Shown here: in pieces, positions 38,564 through 47,903 of the stretch
Numbering within the stretch: position 1 is the stretch's first letter
Layout of the letters: the number at the start of each line of letters is the position of its first letter
Made by a program: the position numbers and the translations under genes
The notes under the pieces: model-generated
The model's database searches: none
Told to the model about the DNA's origin: nothing
Seen by the model: the letters and a program-made list of their open reading frames with translations, nothing else
Assembly (NCBI GenBank): GCA_002359215.1
Contig: DEMN01000007.1
Coordinates: forward strand, 274,918 to 338,917
Direction: 5' to 3'
DNA: 64,000 bases
Origin: Flavobacteriales bacterium UBA2669
GTDB taxonomy: Bacteria; Bacteroidota; Bacteroidia; Flavobacteriales_E; Vicingaceae

Positions 38564-38655
38564 AATTTACTAATAATCAGTATATTGAAAAACAATCGAT
38601 TTGTTATTACGTTGTAGTCAAAAAACTTATATTCGTCTAAAAAACAGCAACTCTT

Positions 38656-38673
38656 ATAGGTCAAATTACGTAT
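38656..38673 (+). promoter_or_regulatory. NarL-like operator upstream of adhesin 2
   Basis: ATAGG-T-CAAATT-A-CGTAT, 106 nt before the ATG. The following bases (GTCTAGTAAGTT) align with GTCTAATAGTT behind the adhesin 1 site, so the two promoters are paralogous. Confidence 0.6.
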
Positions 38674-38779
38674 CATCGTCTAGTAAGTTTAAAAATGTAA
38701 CATAAGATGTTAAATTTTCTAGAATTTTGTGGGCTACATTTTAATTTAAATTAAGATATTCTTAACTAAAATAAATCCT

Positions 38780-41700
38780 ATGAAAAAATCAATATTATTT
38801 TTAAATTTAATTTTGAGTTGTTTTATTACACAAAGTGTAATGGCTCAAATAACATTTGATAATGTCCCTCCTTTGTCAGGAGGAGGAAGTACAGGAGGTG
38901 CTACCGCAGGCTATATCTTCAATTTTACCACCAATCAAGATGTTATAATTCAAAACTTTAGAGGTGCTTTTGATGATGTAGCAGGGACAGCAGAAGTGTT
39001 TTATAATACCACCAAAGTAAATGGAAATCCTGGTGGTGCTTCAAGTATTAATGCAACAAATGGATGGATTTCATTAGGGTCTGCTCCTATGACTGGTTTG
39101 ACTACTACTTCAACTTCTCCTATTGTTCAAAACATTCCTGTACCATTAAACTTATTTTTAGCTGCAGGAGATACTATTGGGGTTGCATTGCAATTTACTT
39201 CTAATGTATATCCTACAAATAGTATTGTTCAACCAACCTATACTGATGGTACTGTAACTATTGTTGCTGATTTAAGTTCTGCATTTACATATAATACTAC
39301 TGCAAACGCGTATTCTCCAAGACAGGTGAATGGTGGTGTTACTTATATATTAGCCATACCATGTTCAGGAATACCAACTGCAGGTACAGCTTCTGCTCCA
39401 ACAAACGTTTGTGCCAATCAACAATTTGATTTATCACTATCAGGTCAAACAGTAGGTACAGGACTAACTTACCAATGGTTATCGGCTCCTTCAGCAACAG
39501 GACCATGGACTCCTATTTCTGGTGCAACATCATTTACAGAAACTGTTTCTCAAACAATGGACACTTATTATGCATGTGAGGTTGTGTGTACAAATAGTTC
39601 GTTAGCAGATACAACTACAGCAGTTTTTGTACAAACAAATCCAAATTTGCCAGGAGGAATATATACCATTGGCGCATCAGGAAACTATCCTAATTTTACA
39701 GCAGCAGTTGCAGCCATGTCGTGTGGAATTTCAGGGCCTGTAGTATTCAATGTGTTATCAGGGTCAGGACCATTTAACGAGCAAATAATTATACCACAAA
39801 TAATTAACTCAAGTGCAACAAATACTATTACCTTTAACGGAAATGGAGAAACCATTACTTCTACAACAAACACATCTACTCGTTCTATCATTTTATTAGA
39901 TGGAGCTGACTATATTACTATAGATAGTTTAAATGTGGTTACTCAATCAGCTACTAATAATTTTGCAATACAGTTAACTAATGATGCTGATTTTAATACT
40001 ATAAATAATTGTTTAGTAGATTTGACTTCTACTTTGAATGAAACAGGTTCAACCAATGCAGGAATAGTGGTGTCAGGAAGTTTAACCAGTGCAATAACAG
40101 CGGGTGCATCAGGAACAAACAATACGTTTACAAACAATACGATAATAGGAGGTTATTATGGACTAACTATAAACGGAGCCTCGTCAACTAGTGAGTCATT
40201 AAACAATACTATATTAGGCAATACGATTCAAGATTTTTATTACTATGGAGCTTACTTAAGAAGTATATCTAACTCTGTAATATCTAATAACGATATTCAT
40301 AGAATGAACAGGTTAACTGTAGATAATTTTTATGCTTTGTATTTTGTTACTAGTGGTAGTAGAAATTTAATTGAAGCCAATCAAATCCATGATGCTTATA
40401 CAGGAACATTAACAGCTGGAACAGATGTTTCATACCCAATATATCATTCAAGCGTTGATGCTGCAGTAGGTGATGAAAACAGAGTGGTGAATAATTTAAT
40501 CTATAACATTAATAATAATGGAACACTGTATGCCTTTTATAATAGTGGAAGTGACGGTGTTCATTATTATCACAACACTATTTCTTTAGATGATCCGAAT
40601 GCTACAGGAGGAAACACAAGAGGGTTGTATCAAACAACTACTGCATCCAATATAGAGTTTAAGAATAATATTATTTCAATAAACAGAGGTGGAACTGGAA
40701 TAAAATATTGTATTTATTTAAATGCGGCAGCATCTGTGGTTACAAGTAATAACAATGTATTGTATATGAATGCACCAGCTGGAACCAATAATATTGGCTA
40801 TTCAGGAGGAGCTCAAGCTACCTTATTAGATTGGCAAACAGCTACTTCAGGTGATGCCAATTCAGTAGATGACGACCCAATTTTTGCTAACCCTTCATCA
40901 GCACAATTTACACCAACTAATGCAGCTATAAATGGTATGGCCGATGCATCAGTAAATGTAACAACAGATATTTACGGAGTAACAAGAGCAGCAACACCGG
41001 ATCCTGGAGCCATAGAATTTACCCCGCCAGCCTGTCCACAACCATCTAACTTAGCTGTTATTAATGTTACAGGTACAACAGTAGATTTAAGCTGGACAGA
41101 GAACGGAACGGCAACCGTTTGGGATATAGAATGGGATACAGCAGGATTTACACCAACAGGTATTCCAACAATTACGGGAACCACCACTAATCCACATCAA
41201 ATAACAGGATTAACTCCTCTGTCTAATTATGAATTTTATGTAAGAAGTATATGTGGTGTTAATGATACTAGTTTATGGTCAGGGCCATACATGTTTTCAA
41301 CTGGATGTGCCACTCAATTATCAGGAACCTACACTATAGGAACAGCGGGTAATTATCTAACTTTTACAGATGCAGTAAATGATATGATTACTTGCGGTAT
41401 TTCGGGTCCGGTTGTATTTAATGTGTTATCAGGTTCAGGTCCATTCAATGAGCAAATTACTATTCCATCAATAATAGGAGCAAGTGGAGTAAATACCATT
41501 ACCTTTAACGGAAATGGAGAGATTATTACTTCCACAACAACATCATCAGCACGTTCGATTATTTTATTAGACGGAGCAGATCATATTACTTTTGATAGTT
41601 TAGTAGTACAAACACAATCTTCTACCAATAACTTTGCTATACAGTTGATTAATGATGCTGATTCAAATACCATAAACAATTGTATAGTCGATTTAACATC

Positions 41701-44700
41701 GGCACTTACAAGTACATCAACAACTAATGCAGGTATTGTGGTTTCAGGAAGTTTAACCGGTGCAATTACTGCTGGAGCATCAGGAGCCTACAATACGATT
41801 ACTAATAACCACATTATTGGAGGATATTATGGTATCACCATTAATGGTGCTTCTTCAACAAGTGAGTCATATGGAAATATCATTAATAATAATCGAATTG
41901 AAGATGTATATAGTTATTCTACTTACTTAAGAAGTATATCTAACTCTACCGTTAGTTTTAATGATATTAGTCGTCCAAACAGAACATCAGTAACTACATT
42001 CTATGGGCTTTATTTTATTACAAGTGGAGAAAGAAACACAGTAGAAGGAAATAGATTTCACGATCCATTTAGAGGATTAGGCGGAGTGTCAACAAGTACT
42101 TCCTATCCTATTTATCACTCAGGCGTTGATGCTACTGTTGGAAATGAAAACAGAGTTATCAATAACTTAATATACAATATCAATAGTAATGGAACCATTT
42201 ATGCACTATATAATGATGGTAGTGATGGCGTTCATTATTATCACAATACCATTTCTTTGGATGATCAAAATGCAACTGGTGGAACTACAAGAGGTTTTTA
42301 CCAAACTTCAGCAGCATCTAATATAGAGTTTAAAAACAATATTGTTACAGTTACAAGAGCAGGAACAGGAACTAAATATTGTGTTTATCATGGAACATCA
42401 ACATCTACTATAATAAGTGACAATAATGTATTATATATGAACGCAGCAGCCGGAACTAATAACTTAGGGTATGCTGGAGGTGCTCAAGCTACTTTATTAG
42501 ATTGGCAAACAGCCACTTCAGGCGATGCTAATTCAGTAGATGTAAATCCATTATATGTAAATCCGACAGCAAATGATTTTGCACCAAGTAATCCATTAGT
42601 AGATGGAATAGCAGATGCATCAGTAAATGTTATTACCGATATCTTTGGAACAACAAGAGCGGTAACACCAGATCCAGGAGCTATTGAGTTCACACCGCCA
42701 AATTGTTCGCAACCAGTTAGTTTAGCAACGGTAAATGTTACAAGCACAACAGCAGATTTAAGTTGGGTAGAAACAGGGAGTGCCACTACATGGCAAATAG
42801 ATTGGGATACCGTAGGTGTAGCTCAAGGTTTTGGTAATTTAGTAGTAACCACAAATAATCCACATACTATAACAGGTTTATTACCACAAAGTGAATATAG
42901 GTATTATGTAAGAAGTATATGTGCAGTAGGAGATACCAGTTTATGGTCAAATCCTTATACATTAACCACTTTATGTGCTCCAACTACAGCTCTATGGTTA
43001 GATGATGTTGAAACACATGCAACAACAACCAATTCAACAATAGAAAACTGTTGGTCTTCTTCACCATCTGGAACTACTGCTTCGTTTAGATGGAACATTG
43101 ATGGTGTTGGTTCAACTCCAACGGCAAGTACAGGTCCTTCGGGAGCTCATAGCGGTAATAATTATTTCTATGTTGAATCTTCAAGTGGATCAACAGGTGA
43201 CGAAGCTTTCTTGTCATTACCTTTAATTGATGCTTCAGCATTAACAACACCAATGTTAGAATATTACTACCACATGTATGGGGCTAATACTGGAGATTTA
43301 TATGTAGAAATGTTTGATGGTACTAACTGGATAAAAATAGACTCTATTAAAGGAGAACAACAAACATCAGATACAGACCTATGGTTAAAACAACAAGTAA
43401 TATTAAGTGGTGCTGTTTCTGATACACTTCAAATGCGTTTTGTTGCTGTAAAAGGTAGTGGAGGTTTGGGAGATATCAGTATTGACGATGTTAGTGTATT
43501 AGAAACTCCGTCTTGCCTAGAGCCAAAATTCTTAGGAGTTAATAACTTAACCACATCTCAAACGGATTTTGTATGGACAGAAGTTGGTTCTGCAACTACA
43601 TGGCAGTTGGAGTGGGCTTTATCTGGATTTACTTTAGGTAATGGAGTTAGATTAAACACAACTACTAATCCATATACACAGCTAGGTTTAGCTCCGCAAA
43701 CAGCTTACGATTTTTATGTAAGAAGTATATGTGGTGTAGGAGATACAAGCTTGTGGGTGGGTCCATTTACATTTACAACGCCATGTACAGCTGTTAATGC
43801 ACCATGGTTTGATGATGTGGAAACACATGCTACAACAACAAATGCAATTATTGAAAATTGTTGGACAACAAATCCGTCAAATACTACAACTTTATATGCA
43901 TGGAATATTGATGGTTCAGGGTCTACTCCATCTTCTAGTACAGGTCCTTTAGGTGCGTTTAGTGGAAACAATTACTTTTATGTAGAAGCGTCTGATGGGT
44001 CAACAGGTGATGTTGCAGAATTATATTCTCCATTGATTGATGTTTCTTCATTAAATACACCAGAGTTAGAGTTTTACTACCACATGTATGGTTCAACTAT
44101 GGGAGATTTATACATTGATATAAATAATGGAACAAATTGGATAACTGTTGATTCAATTTTGGGAGAACAACAAACTAGTGCAACAGATCCATGGTTAAAA
44201 AGAAATGTTATTCTTTTAGGGTTTACTAACACTGTTCAAGTAAGATTTAGATCTATTAAAACCGGAACAAGCTTTTATGGAGATATGTCTTTGGATGATA
44301 TAAGAATACAAGAAGCTACTGTTTGTTCTCCTCAAATTGTTAATTTGGGTAACGATACCACTATTTGCGGTACAGATTCAATTTTGCTTAATGCAGGTGC
44401 AAACCATATCAACTATTTATGGTCGGATGCAGCAGAGACAACTTCTCCTACACTTATAGTAGATTCAACTACTTTTGGCGTGGGCGTTCATACAATTTCT
44501 GTTGAAGTGGTTGATTCAACTAATAATTGTGTGTCAAGAGATACTATTGTAGTGGAAATTACAACTTGTGTAGGGATTGAAGATTTAGCTTCAACTGTTG
44601 ATTTAAATGTGTACCCAAATCCTAACAAAGGACAATTCACACTTAATTTAACAACACAAAATACAACCGATTTACAAATTAGAATAACTAATATTCAAGG

Positions 44701-44842
44701 TCAGGAAGTGTTTGTGAAAAATAACTTTGATAATATTAATGTAATCAATGAAGAAATTAATATTGGAAATGTTAAAGGTGTTTACTTTGTAAATATTATT
44801 ACCAACAACGAAGTGATTACTAAAAAGATTATTGTTCAATAA
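38780..44842 (+). CDS. Giant T9SS-secreted adhesin 2 (beta-helix, Fn3, two MAM-like modules)
   Basis: 2,020 residues; signal peptide MKKSILFLNLILSCFITQSVMAQ. A unique N-terminal domain (to about 205) and an Ig-like stretch replace the CARDB-like region of adhesin 1. Then beta-helix module A (294-751), Fn3, beta-helix module B (849-1307), Fn3, MAM-like domain (about 1401-1577), Fn3, a second copy of the same MAM-like domain (about 1672-1848), Ig-like segment and a type A T9SS domain almost identical to that of adhesin 1. Secreted surface protein; ligand unknown. Promoter, operator and terminator are also homologous to adhesin 1, showing duplication of the whole transcription unit followed by domain exchange. 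Confidence 0.92.
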   Translation: MKKSILFLNLILSCFITQSVMAQITFDNVPPLSGGGSTGGATAGYIFNFTTNQDVIIQNFRGAFDDVAGTAEVFYNTTKVNGNPGGASSINATNGWISLGSAPMTGLTTTSTSPIVQNIPVPLNLFLAAGDTIGVALQFTSNVYPTNSIVQPTYTDGTVTIVADLSSAFTYNTTANAYSPRQVNGGVTYILAIPCSGIPTAGTASAPTNVCANQQFDLSLSGQTVGTGLTYQWLSAPSATGPWTPISGATSFTETVSQTMDTYYACEVVCTNSSLADTTTAVFVQTNPNLPGGIYTIGASGNYPNFTAAVAAMSCGISGPVVFNVLSGSGPFNEQIIIPQIINSSATNTITFNGNGETITSTTNTSTRSIILLDGADYITIDSLNVVTQSATNNFAIQLTNDADFNTINNCLVDLTSTLNETGSTNAGIVVSGSLTSAITAGASGTNNTFTNNTIIGGYYGLTINGASSTSESLNNTILGNTIQDFYYYGAYLRSISNSVISNNDIHRMNRLTVDNFYALYFVTSGSRNLIEANQIHDAYTGTLTAGTDVSYPIYHSSVDAAVGDENRVVNNLIYNINNNGTLYAFYNSGSDGVHYYHNTISLDDPNATGGNTRGLYQTTTASNIEFKNNIISINRGGTGIKYCIYLNAAASVVTSNNNVLYMNAPAGTNNIGYSGGAQATLLDWQTATSGDANSVDDDPIFANPSSAQFTPTNAAINGMADASVNVTTDIYGVTRAATPDPGAIEFTPPACPQPSNLAVINVTGTTVDLSWTENGTATVWDIEWDTAGFTPTGIPTITGTTTNPHQITGLTPLSNYEFYVRSICGVNDTSLWSGPYMFSTGCATQLSGTYTIGTAGNYLTFTDAVNDMITCGISGPVVFNVLSGSGPFNEQITIPSIIGASGVNTITFNGNGEIITSTTTSSARSIILLDGADHITFDSLVVQTQSSTNNFAIQLINDADSNTINNCIVDLTSALTSTSTTNAGIVVSGSLTGAITAGASGAYNTITNNHIIGGYYGITINGASSTSESYGNIINNNRIEDVYSYSTYLRSISNSTVSFNDISRPNRTSVTTFYGLYFITSGERNTVEGNRFHDPFRGLGGVSTSTSYPIYHSGVDATVGNENRVINNLIYNINSNGTIYALYNDGSDGVHYYHNTISLDDQNATGGTTRGFYQTSAASNIEFKNNIVTVTRAGTGTKYCVYHGTSTSTIISDNNVLYMNAAAGTNNLGYAGGAQATLLDWQTATSGDANSVDVNPLYVNPTANDFAPSNPLVDGIADASVNVITDIFGTTRAVTPDPGAIEFTPPNCSQPVSLATVNVTSTTADLSWVETGSATTWQIDWDTVGVAQGFGNLVVTTNNPHTITGLLPQSEYRYYVRSICAVGDTSLWSNPYTLTTLCAPTTALWLDDVETHATTTNSTIENCWSSSPSGTTASFRWNIDGVGSTPTASTGPSGAHSGNNYFYVESSSGSTGDEAFLSLPLIDASALTTPMLEYYYHMYGANTGDLYVEMFDGTNWIKIDSIKGEQQTSDTDLWLKQQVILSGAVSDTLQMRFVAVKGSGGLGDISIDDVSVLETPSCLEPKFLGVNNLTTSQTDFVWTEVGSATTWQLEWALSGFTLGNGVRLNTTTNPYTQLGLAPQTAYDFYVRSICGVGDTSLWVGPFTFTTPCTAVNAPWFDDVETHATTTNAIIENCWTTNPSNTTTLYAWNIDGSGSTPSSSTGPLGAFSGNNYFYVEASDGSTGDVAELYSPLIDVSSLNTPELEFYYHMYGSTMGDLYIDINNGTNWITVDSILGEQQTSATDPWLKRNVILLGFTNTVQVRFRSIKTGTSFYGDMSLDDIRIQEATVCSPQIVNLGNDTTICGTDSILLNAGANHINYLWSDAAETTSPTLIVDSTTFGVGVHTISVEVVDSTNNCVSRDTIVVEITTCVGIEDLASTVDLNVYPNPNKGQFTLNLTTQNTTDLQIRITNIQGQEVFVKNNFDNINVINEEINIGNVKGVYFVNIITNNEVITKKIIVQ
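39659..41035 (+). repeat. Beta-helix module A of adhesin 2
   Basis: Starts at IYTIGASGNYPNF; paired with the adhesin 1 module at 33284. The tract 40054-40207 differs from 33681-33838 at only about three bases. Confidence 0.8.
41328..42712 (+). repeat. Beta-helix module B of adhesin 2
   Basis: Starts at TYTIGTAGNYLTF and ends at AIEFTPPNCSQP; paired with 34958-36333. Confidence 0.8.
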
Positions 44843-44864
44843 ATAACTAGTAAATAAGTTTTGG

Positions 44865-44898
44865 AAAAGCTGCAGCATTAATTTGTTGCAGCTTTTTT
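44865..44898 (+). terminator. Terminator of adhesin 2
   Basis: Stem AAAAGCTGCA / TGCAGCTTTT with the same 12-nt loop as the adhesin 1 terminator, then T-rich. Both arms changed together (TGTA/TACA to TGCA/TGCA), which supports the hairpin. Confidence 0.82.
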
Positions 44899-44957
44899 AG
44901 TTTTATAAAAACTTCCTGTAAACATTTTCTTGTTTGAAAAAGATGATTATCCTAATC

Positions 44958-45006
44958 GTTTCATAAAATTATAAGACTAATTTTGTCAATACTTATTTTA
45001 TGAAAC
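44958..45006 (+). promoter_or_regulatory. Long inverted repeat flanking the ddl -7 box
   Basis: Perfect 11-bp arms GTTTCATAAAA (44958-44968) and TTTTATGAAAC (44996-45006) separated by 27 nt. The spacer contains TAATTTTG (44978-44985), a perfect TAnnTTTG box; the ddl ATG is at 45011. Possible operator pair or leader hairpin covering the start region. Confidence 0.5.
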
Positions 45007-45010
45007 ATAA

Positions 45011-45985
45011 ATGAAACCAACTATTGCAATAATTGAAGGCGGATACAGCCACGAAAAGGTAATCTCACTAAAAAGTGCCGCTACCGTTTTTGAAAATATA
45101 GATTTAGCAAAATACATCCCCATTAAAGTAAGGATTGATGAAGAGGGTTGGGTAGCTTTTATTAATGAAAATAAAATACCTATAAACAGAGATGATTTTT
45201 CAGTTACAGTAAACAACAAAAAAATTAAATTCGATTTTGCTTTTATAGTTATTCATGGTACTCCCGGTGAAGATGGGAAATTACAAGCCTACTTTGACAT
45301 GATAGGGCTACCATATTCTACTTGTAATCATTTAGCTGCTACGCTTACCTTTAATAAATATGTATGCAACCAATTTCTTAAAAGTTTAGGGATAACGGTC
45401 GCAAATGCAATTTTAGTGAGAAAAAATGAAATAGTTGAACCGGAAAATATTCTTAAAACAGTTGGCTTGCCATGTTTTGTAAAACCAGCTGATGGAGGAA
45501 GTAGTTTTGGCGTATCAAAGGTTAAAGAAGGAAATGAGTTATTAGCTGCCATTCAAAAAGCGCAAGAACATGGCACAGAAGTGTTAGTTGAAGCCTTTAT
45601 GGAAGGCAGAGAGTTTACTAATGGAGTTTATCTTTCTGAAAATGGAATTAAAGTGCTACCCATAACTGAAATAATAACTCAAAATGAATTTTTTGATTTT
45701 GAAGCAAAGTATTTAGGTGAATCACAAGAAATTACTCCGGCAGTTATAAATGCTGAAATGACTACTAAAATAAAACAAATAACACATAAAGTATATCAAA
45801 TTTTAGGGTTAAAAGGCATGTGTAGAGTGGATTACATCTTGGTAGGTCAGGAGCCTCATGTAATTGAAGTGAATACTGTTCCCGGTTTATCCGCACAAAG
45901 TTTAATTCCACAAATGGCTGCTTATGAAGGGATTCCTCTAAAAGAGTTGTTTTCTGAAGTGATAACTGTTGCAACTAAAAAGTAA
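45011..45985 (+). CDS. ddl: D-alanine--D-alanine ligase
   Basis: ATP-grasp ligase making the D-Ala-D-Ala dipeptide for peptidoglycan. N-terminal GGYSHEKVISLKSA is the substrate and phosphate-binding region; PCFVKPADGGSSFGVSKV is the ATP loop; CRVDYILVGQEPHVIEVNTVPG carries the metal ligands. 324 residues, normal length. Works with alr, encoded 13 kb upstream. The ATG lies 4 nt past a long inverted repeat. Confidence 0.95.
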   Translation: MKPTIAIIEGGYSHEKVISLKSAATVFENIDLAKYIPIKVRIDEEGWVAFINENKIPINRDDFSVTVNNKKIKFDFAFIVIHGTPGEDGKLQAYFDMIGLPYSTCNHLAATLTFNKYVCNQFLKSLGITVANAILVRKNEIVEPENILKTVGLPCFVKPADGGSSFGVSKVKEGNELLAAIQKAQEHGTEVLVEAFMEGREFTNGVYLSENGIKVLPITEIITQNEFFDFEAKYLGESQEITPAVINAEMTTKIKQITHKVYQILGLKGMCRVDYILVGQEPHVIEVNTVPGLSAQSLIPQMAAYEGIPLKELFSEVITVATKK

Positions 45986-45990
45986 AAACT

Positions 45991-46296
45991 ATGATAATTT
46001 ATAACGTTACTATCAATATTGAAGATCAAATACATGGCGATTGGTTAAATTGGATGAAAGAAGTTCATATTCCTGATGTAATGGAAACAGGTTGTTTTAT
46101 CGAGCATAAAATTTGTAAGGTTTTATCAGTGCAACATGATGAGCAAGGTCATACTTATGCTATTCAATATACTTGCGAAAATGAAACACAATTAAATAAA
46201 TATCAAGAAGAATTTGCTTCCAAATTGCAAAAAGAACACTTAAATAGATATGATGGGAAATTTGTTGCTTTCAGAACCATATTAAAAGTTGTTTAA
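45991..46296 (+). CDS. DUF4286 family protein
   Basis: 101-residue soluble protein, no signal peptide. The pattern MIIYNVTINIEDQIHGDWLN, then HIPDVMETGCF and FRTILKVV, matches the small Bacteroidota DUF4286 family, whose function is unknown and whose fold resembles a dimeric alpha-beta (ferredoxin-like) barrel. It starts 5 nt after ddl, so the two share a transcript. Confidence 0.85.
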   Translation: MIIYNVTINIEDQIHGDWLNWMKEVHIPDVMETGCFIEHKICKVLSVQHDEQGHTYAIQYTCENETQLNKYQEEFASKLQKEHLNRYDGKFVAFRTILKVV

Positions 46297-46330
46297 GCAA
46301 CTTCATTACCCCATTCTTACAATAATTCAC

Positions 46331-46338
46331 TAACTTTG
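46331..46338 (+). promoter_or_regulatory. Candidate -7 box of the Nfu-type gene
   Basis: TAACTTTG, perfect match to TAnnTTTG and followed by CA, 20 nt before the ATG; no good -33 TTG. Confidence 0.45.
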
Positions 46339-46357
46339 CACAAACAAATTTAAACTT

Positions 46358-46996
46358 ATGGAAACTACAAAAACATTATCCCCTTTTACGGTTTATGCAG
46401 AAATGACTCCGAATCCAAACACCATGAAATTTGTGTCGAACAGATGGCTAATAACCAACGATAAAAGTTACGAAATTTTGGCAAACCAAAGAGTTGGAGG
46501 ACCATCTCCGTTAGCAGAAAAGTTGTTTAATTTTCCGTTTATTAACGGTGTTTTTATAGCTGCTAATTTTGTTACACTTACCAAAAGTGATATCATTGAA
46601 TGGCAAGATGTGGTAATGGAATTAAGAGATTTTATTACTGATTATTTGAATAGTGAAGAAGGTGTTGTTATTCGTGAAGAATTTTTAAATCCTGCAAAAG
46701 AGGAAGTTGTTAGTGAAGCTTCTTCAGACAATACAGTAAAACCATCTGAAAATAAAAACTTTACCGATTTTGAGCAAAAAATTGTTAAAATTTTAGATGA
46801 GTATATTAAGCCTGCAGTTGAAAGCGATGGTGGAGCTATAGAATTAGATTCTTACAACAATGGTGTGGTAAAAGTGGTGTTAAAAGGTTCTTGCAGCGGT
46901 TGCCCATCATCAACTATGACATTAAAAGCCGGAATTGAGCAGATGCTTAAGAACATGTTGCCTGAAGTACAATCGGTAGAAGCGATTAATGGGTAA
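46358..46996 (+). CDS. Nfu-type iron-sulfur cluster carrier protein
   Basis: 212 residues combining an N-terminal Nfu_N domain (FTVYAEMTPNPNTMKFVSN, about 10-98) with a C-terminal NifU-like domain (about 135-212). The cluster-binding CxxC is C179/C182 in GSCSGCPSST. Such proteins pass Fe-S clusters to client enzymes in the cytoplasm; clients here could include IspH. Separate promoter; followed by an interspersed repeat. Confidence 0.92.
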   Translation: METTKTLSPFTVYAEMTPNPNTMKFVSNRWLITNDKSYEILANQRVGGPSPLAEKLFNFPFINGVFIAANFVTLTKSDIIEWQDVVMELRDFITDYLNSEEGVVIREEFLNPAKEEVVSEASSDNTVKPSENKNFTDFEQKIVKILDEYIKPAVESDGGAIELDSYNNGVVKVVLKGSCSGCPSSTMTLKAGIEQMLKNMLPEVQSVEAING

Positions 46997-47002
46997 AATG
47001 GT

Positions 47003-47030
47003 TATCTCTCGCAAAGACGCAAAGACGCTG
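47003..47030. repeat. Interspersed CGCAAAGACGCAAAGACGC repeat
   Basis: Tandem CGCAAAGA units (CTCGCAAAGACGCAAAGACG, 47009-47028) in the spacer between convergent genes. The string is a frequent dispersed intergenic repeat in Bacteroidota genomes. Only one copy is in this window. Confidence 0.5.
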
Positions 47031-47096
47031 AAAGTGTTAAAGGTTAATTGTATATTTTTATCTGAAATAACCTCAAACTTCAAAACCTTCAAACTT

Positions 47097-47885
47097 CTAC
47101 AAGCTTTTCGTCCTCCCTCCATCTACAGGTAAATTAATTCCATTAATGTAAGATGCTGCCGGAGAAGCTAAAAATGCTACAGCATTGGCTACTTCTTCAG
47201 GTTGAGCTATTCTTTTTAATGGAACTTCATTAGCCATTTCTTGAAACAATACATCGGCAGCTTTTCCTGTTTTTTCTGATTTATTTTCTACAATAGACTC
47301 TAGTCTAACAGTATTGGTAGCTCCAGGTAGTACATTGTTTACCGTTATACCAAACTGCCCTAATTCGTTAGCTAATGTTTTACTCCAATTGGCAACCGCA
47401 CCTCTAATAGTGTTAGAAACTCCCAAACCGTTTAGCGGCTGTTTTACTGATGTAGAAATGATATTAATAATTCTACCATAGCCTGCTTGCTTCATTTTTT
47501 CTTTTACTGCTTGCATTAAAATATGATTGCACAATAAATGGTTAGAAAAAGCACTTAAAAAAGCATCCTCATTAGCATCTTCAATAGGACCACCAGCAGG
47601 ACCACCAGTGTTGTTTATTAAAATGTTTACGGTTTTATCCGAATGAAGCATATATTGATTCACATTGCTTTTTAATGCTGTTGGATTAGAAAAATCAGCA
47701 ACAATATAATCATGTTGCTGTTGGTTGTTGGGAAGCTCTTTTAAAACTATTTTTAGCTTTTCTTCATTTCTAGCAATTAATGTAACATTTGCCCCTAACA
47801 ATGCTAATTCCATAGCAATAGCTTTGCCTATTCCTTGAGTGCTTCCGCAAACAAATGCGTTTTTATTTTTTAAACTTAAATCCAT
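47097..47885 (-). CDS. SDR-family oxidoreductase with altered active site
   Basis: Classical short-chain dehydrogenase fold of 262 residues: cofactor loop CGSTQGIGKAIA (13-24), NNTGGPAGG, S144 in IISTSV, and a C-terminal PVDGGR. The usual YxxxK pair is replaced: the expected positions are S157 and R161 in GVSNTIRGAV. A known SDR subfamily has this N-x-x-R variant. Either the chemistry differs or the protein is non-catalytic. Gene lies 18 nt downstream of the M3 peptidase gene. Confidence 0.85.
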   Translation of the reverse strand: MDLSLKNKNAFVCGSTQGIGKAIAMELALLGANVTLIARNEEKLKIVLKELPNNQQQHDYIVADFSNPTALKSNVNQYMLHSDKTVNILINNTGGPAGGPIEDANEDAFLSAFSNHLLCNHILMQAVKEKMKQAGYGRIINIISTSVKQPLNGLGVSNTIRGAVANWSKTLANELGQFGITVNNVLPGATNTVRLESIVENKSEKTGKAADVLFQEMANEVPLKRIAQPEEVANAVAFLASPAASYINGINLPVDGGRTKSL

Positions 47886-47903
47886 AATTAATATTTTGTT
47901 TGG

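Noticed and set aside
33284..42712. Regular repeats that could be mistaken for a CRISPR or satellite array
   Set aside because: The repeats are kilobase-sized, in frame and encode beta-helix domains.
42484..42786. Antisense open frames within the adhesin repeats
   Set aside because: They recur at equivalent positions in each module because the coding repeats are similar; shadows, not genes.
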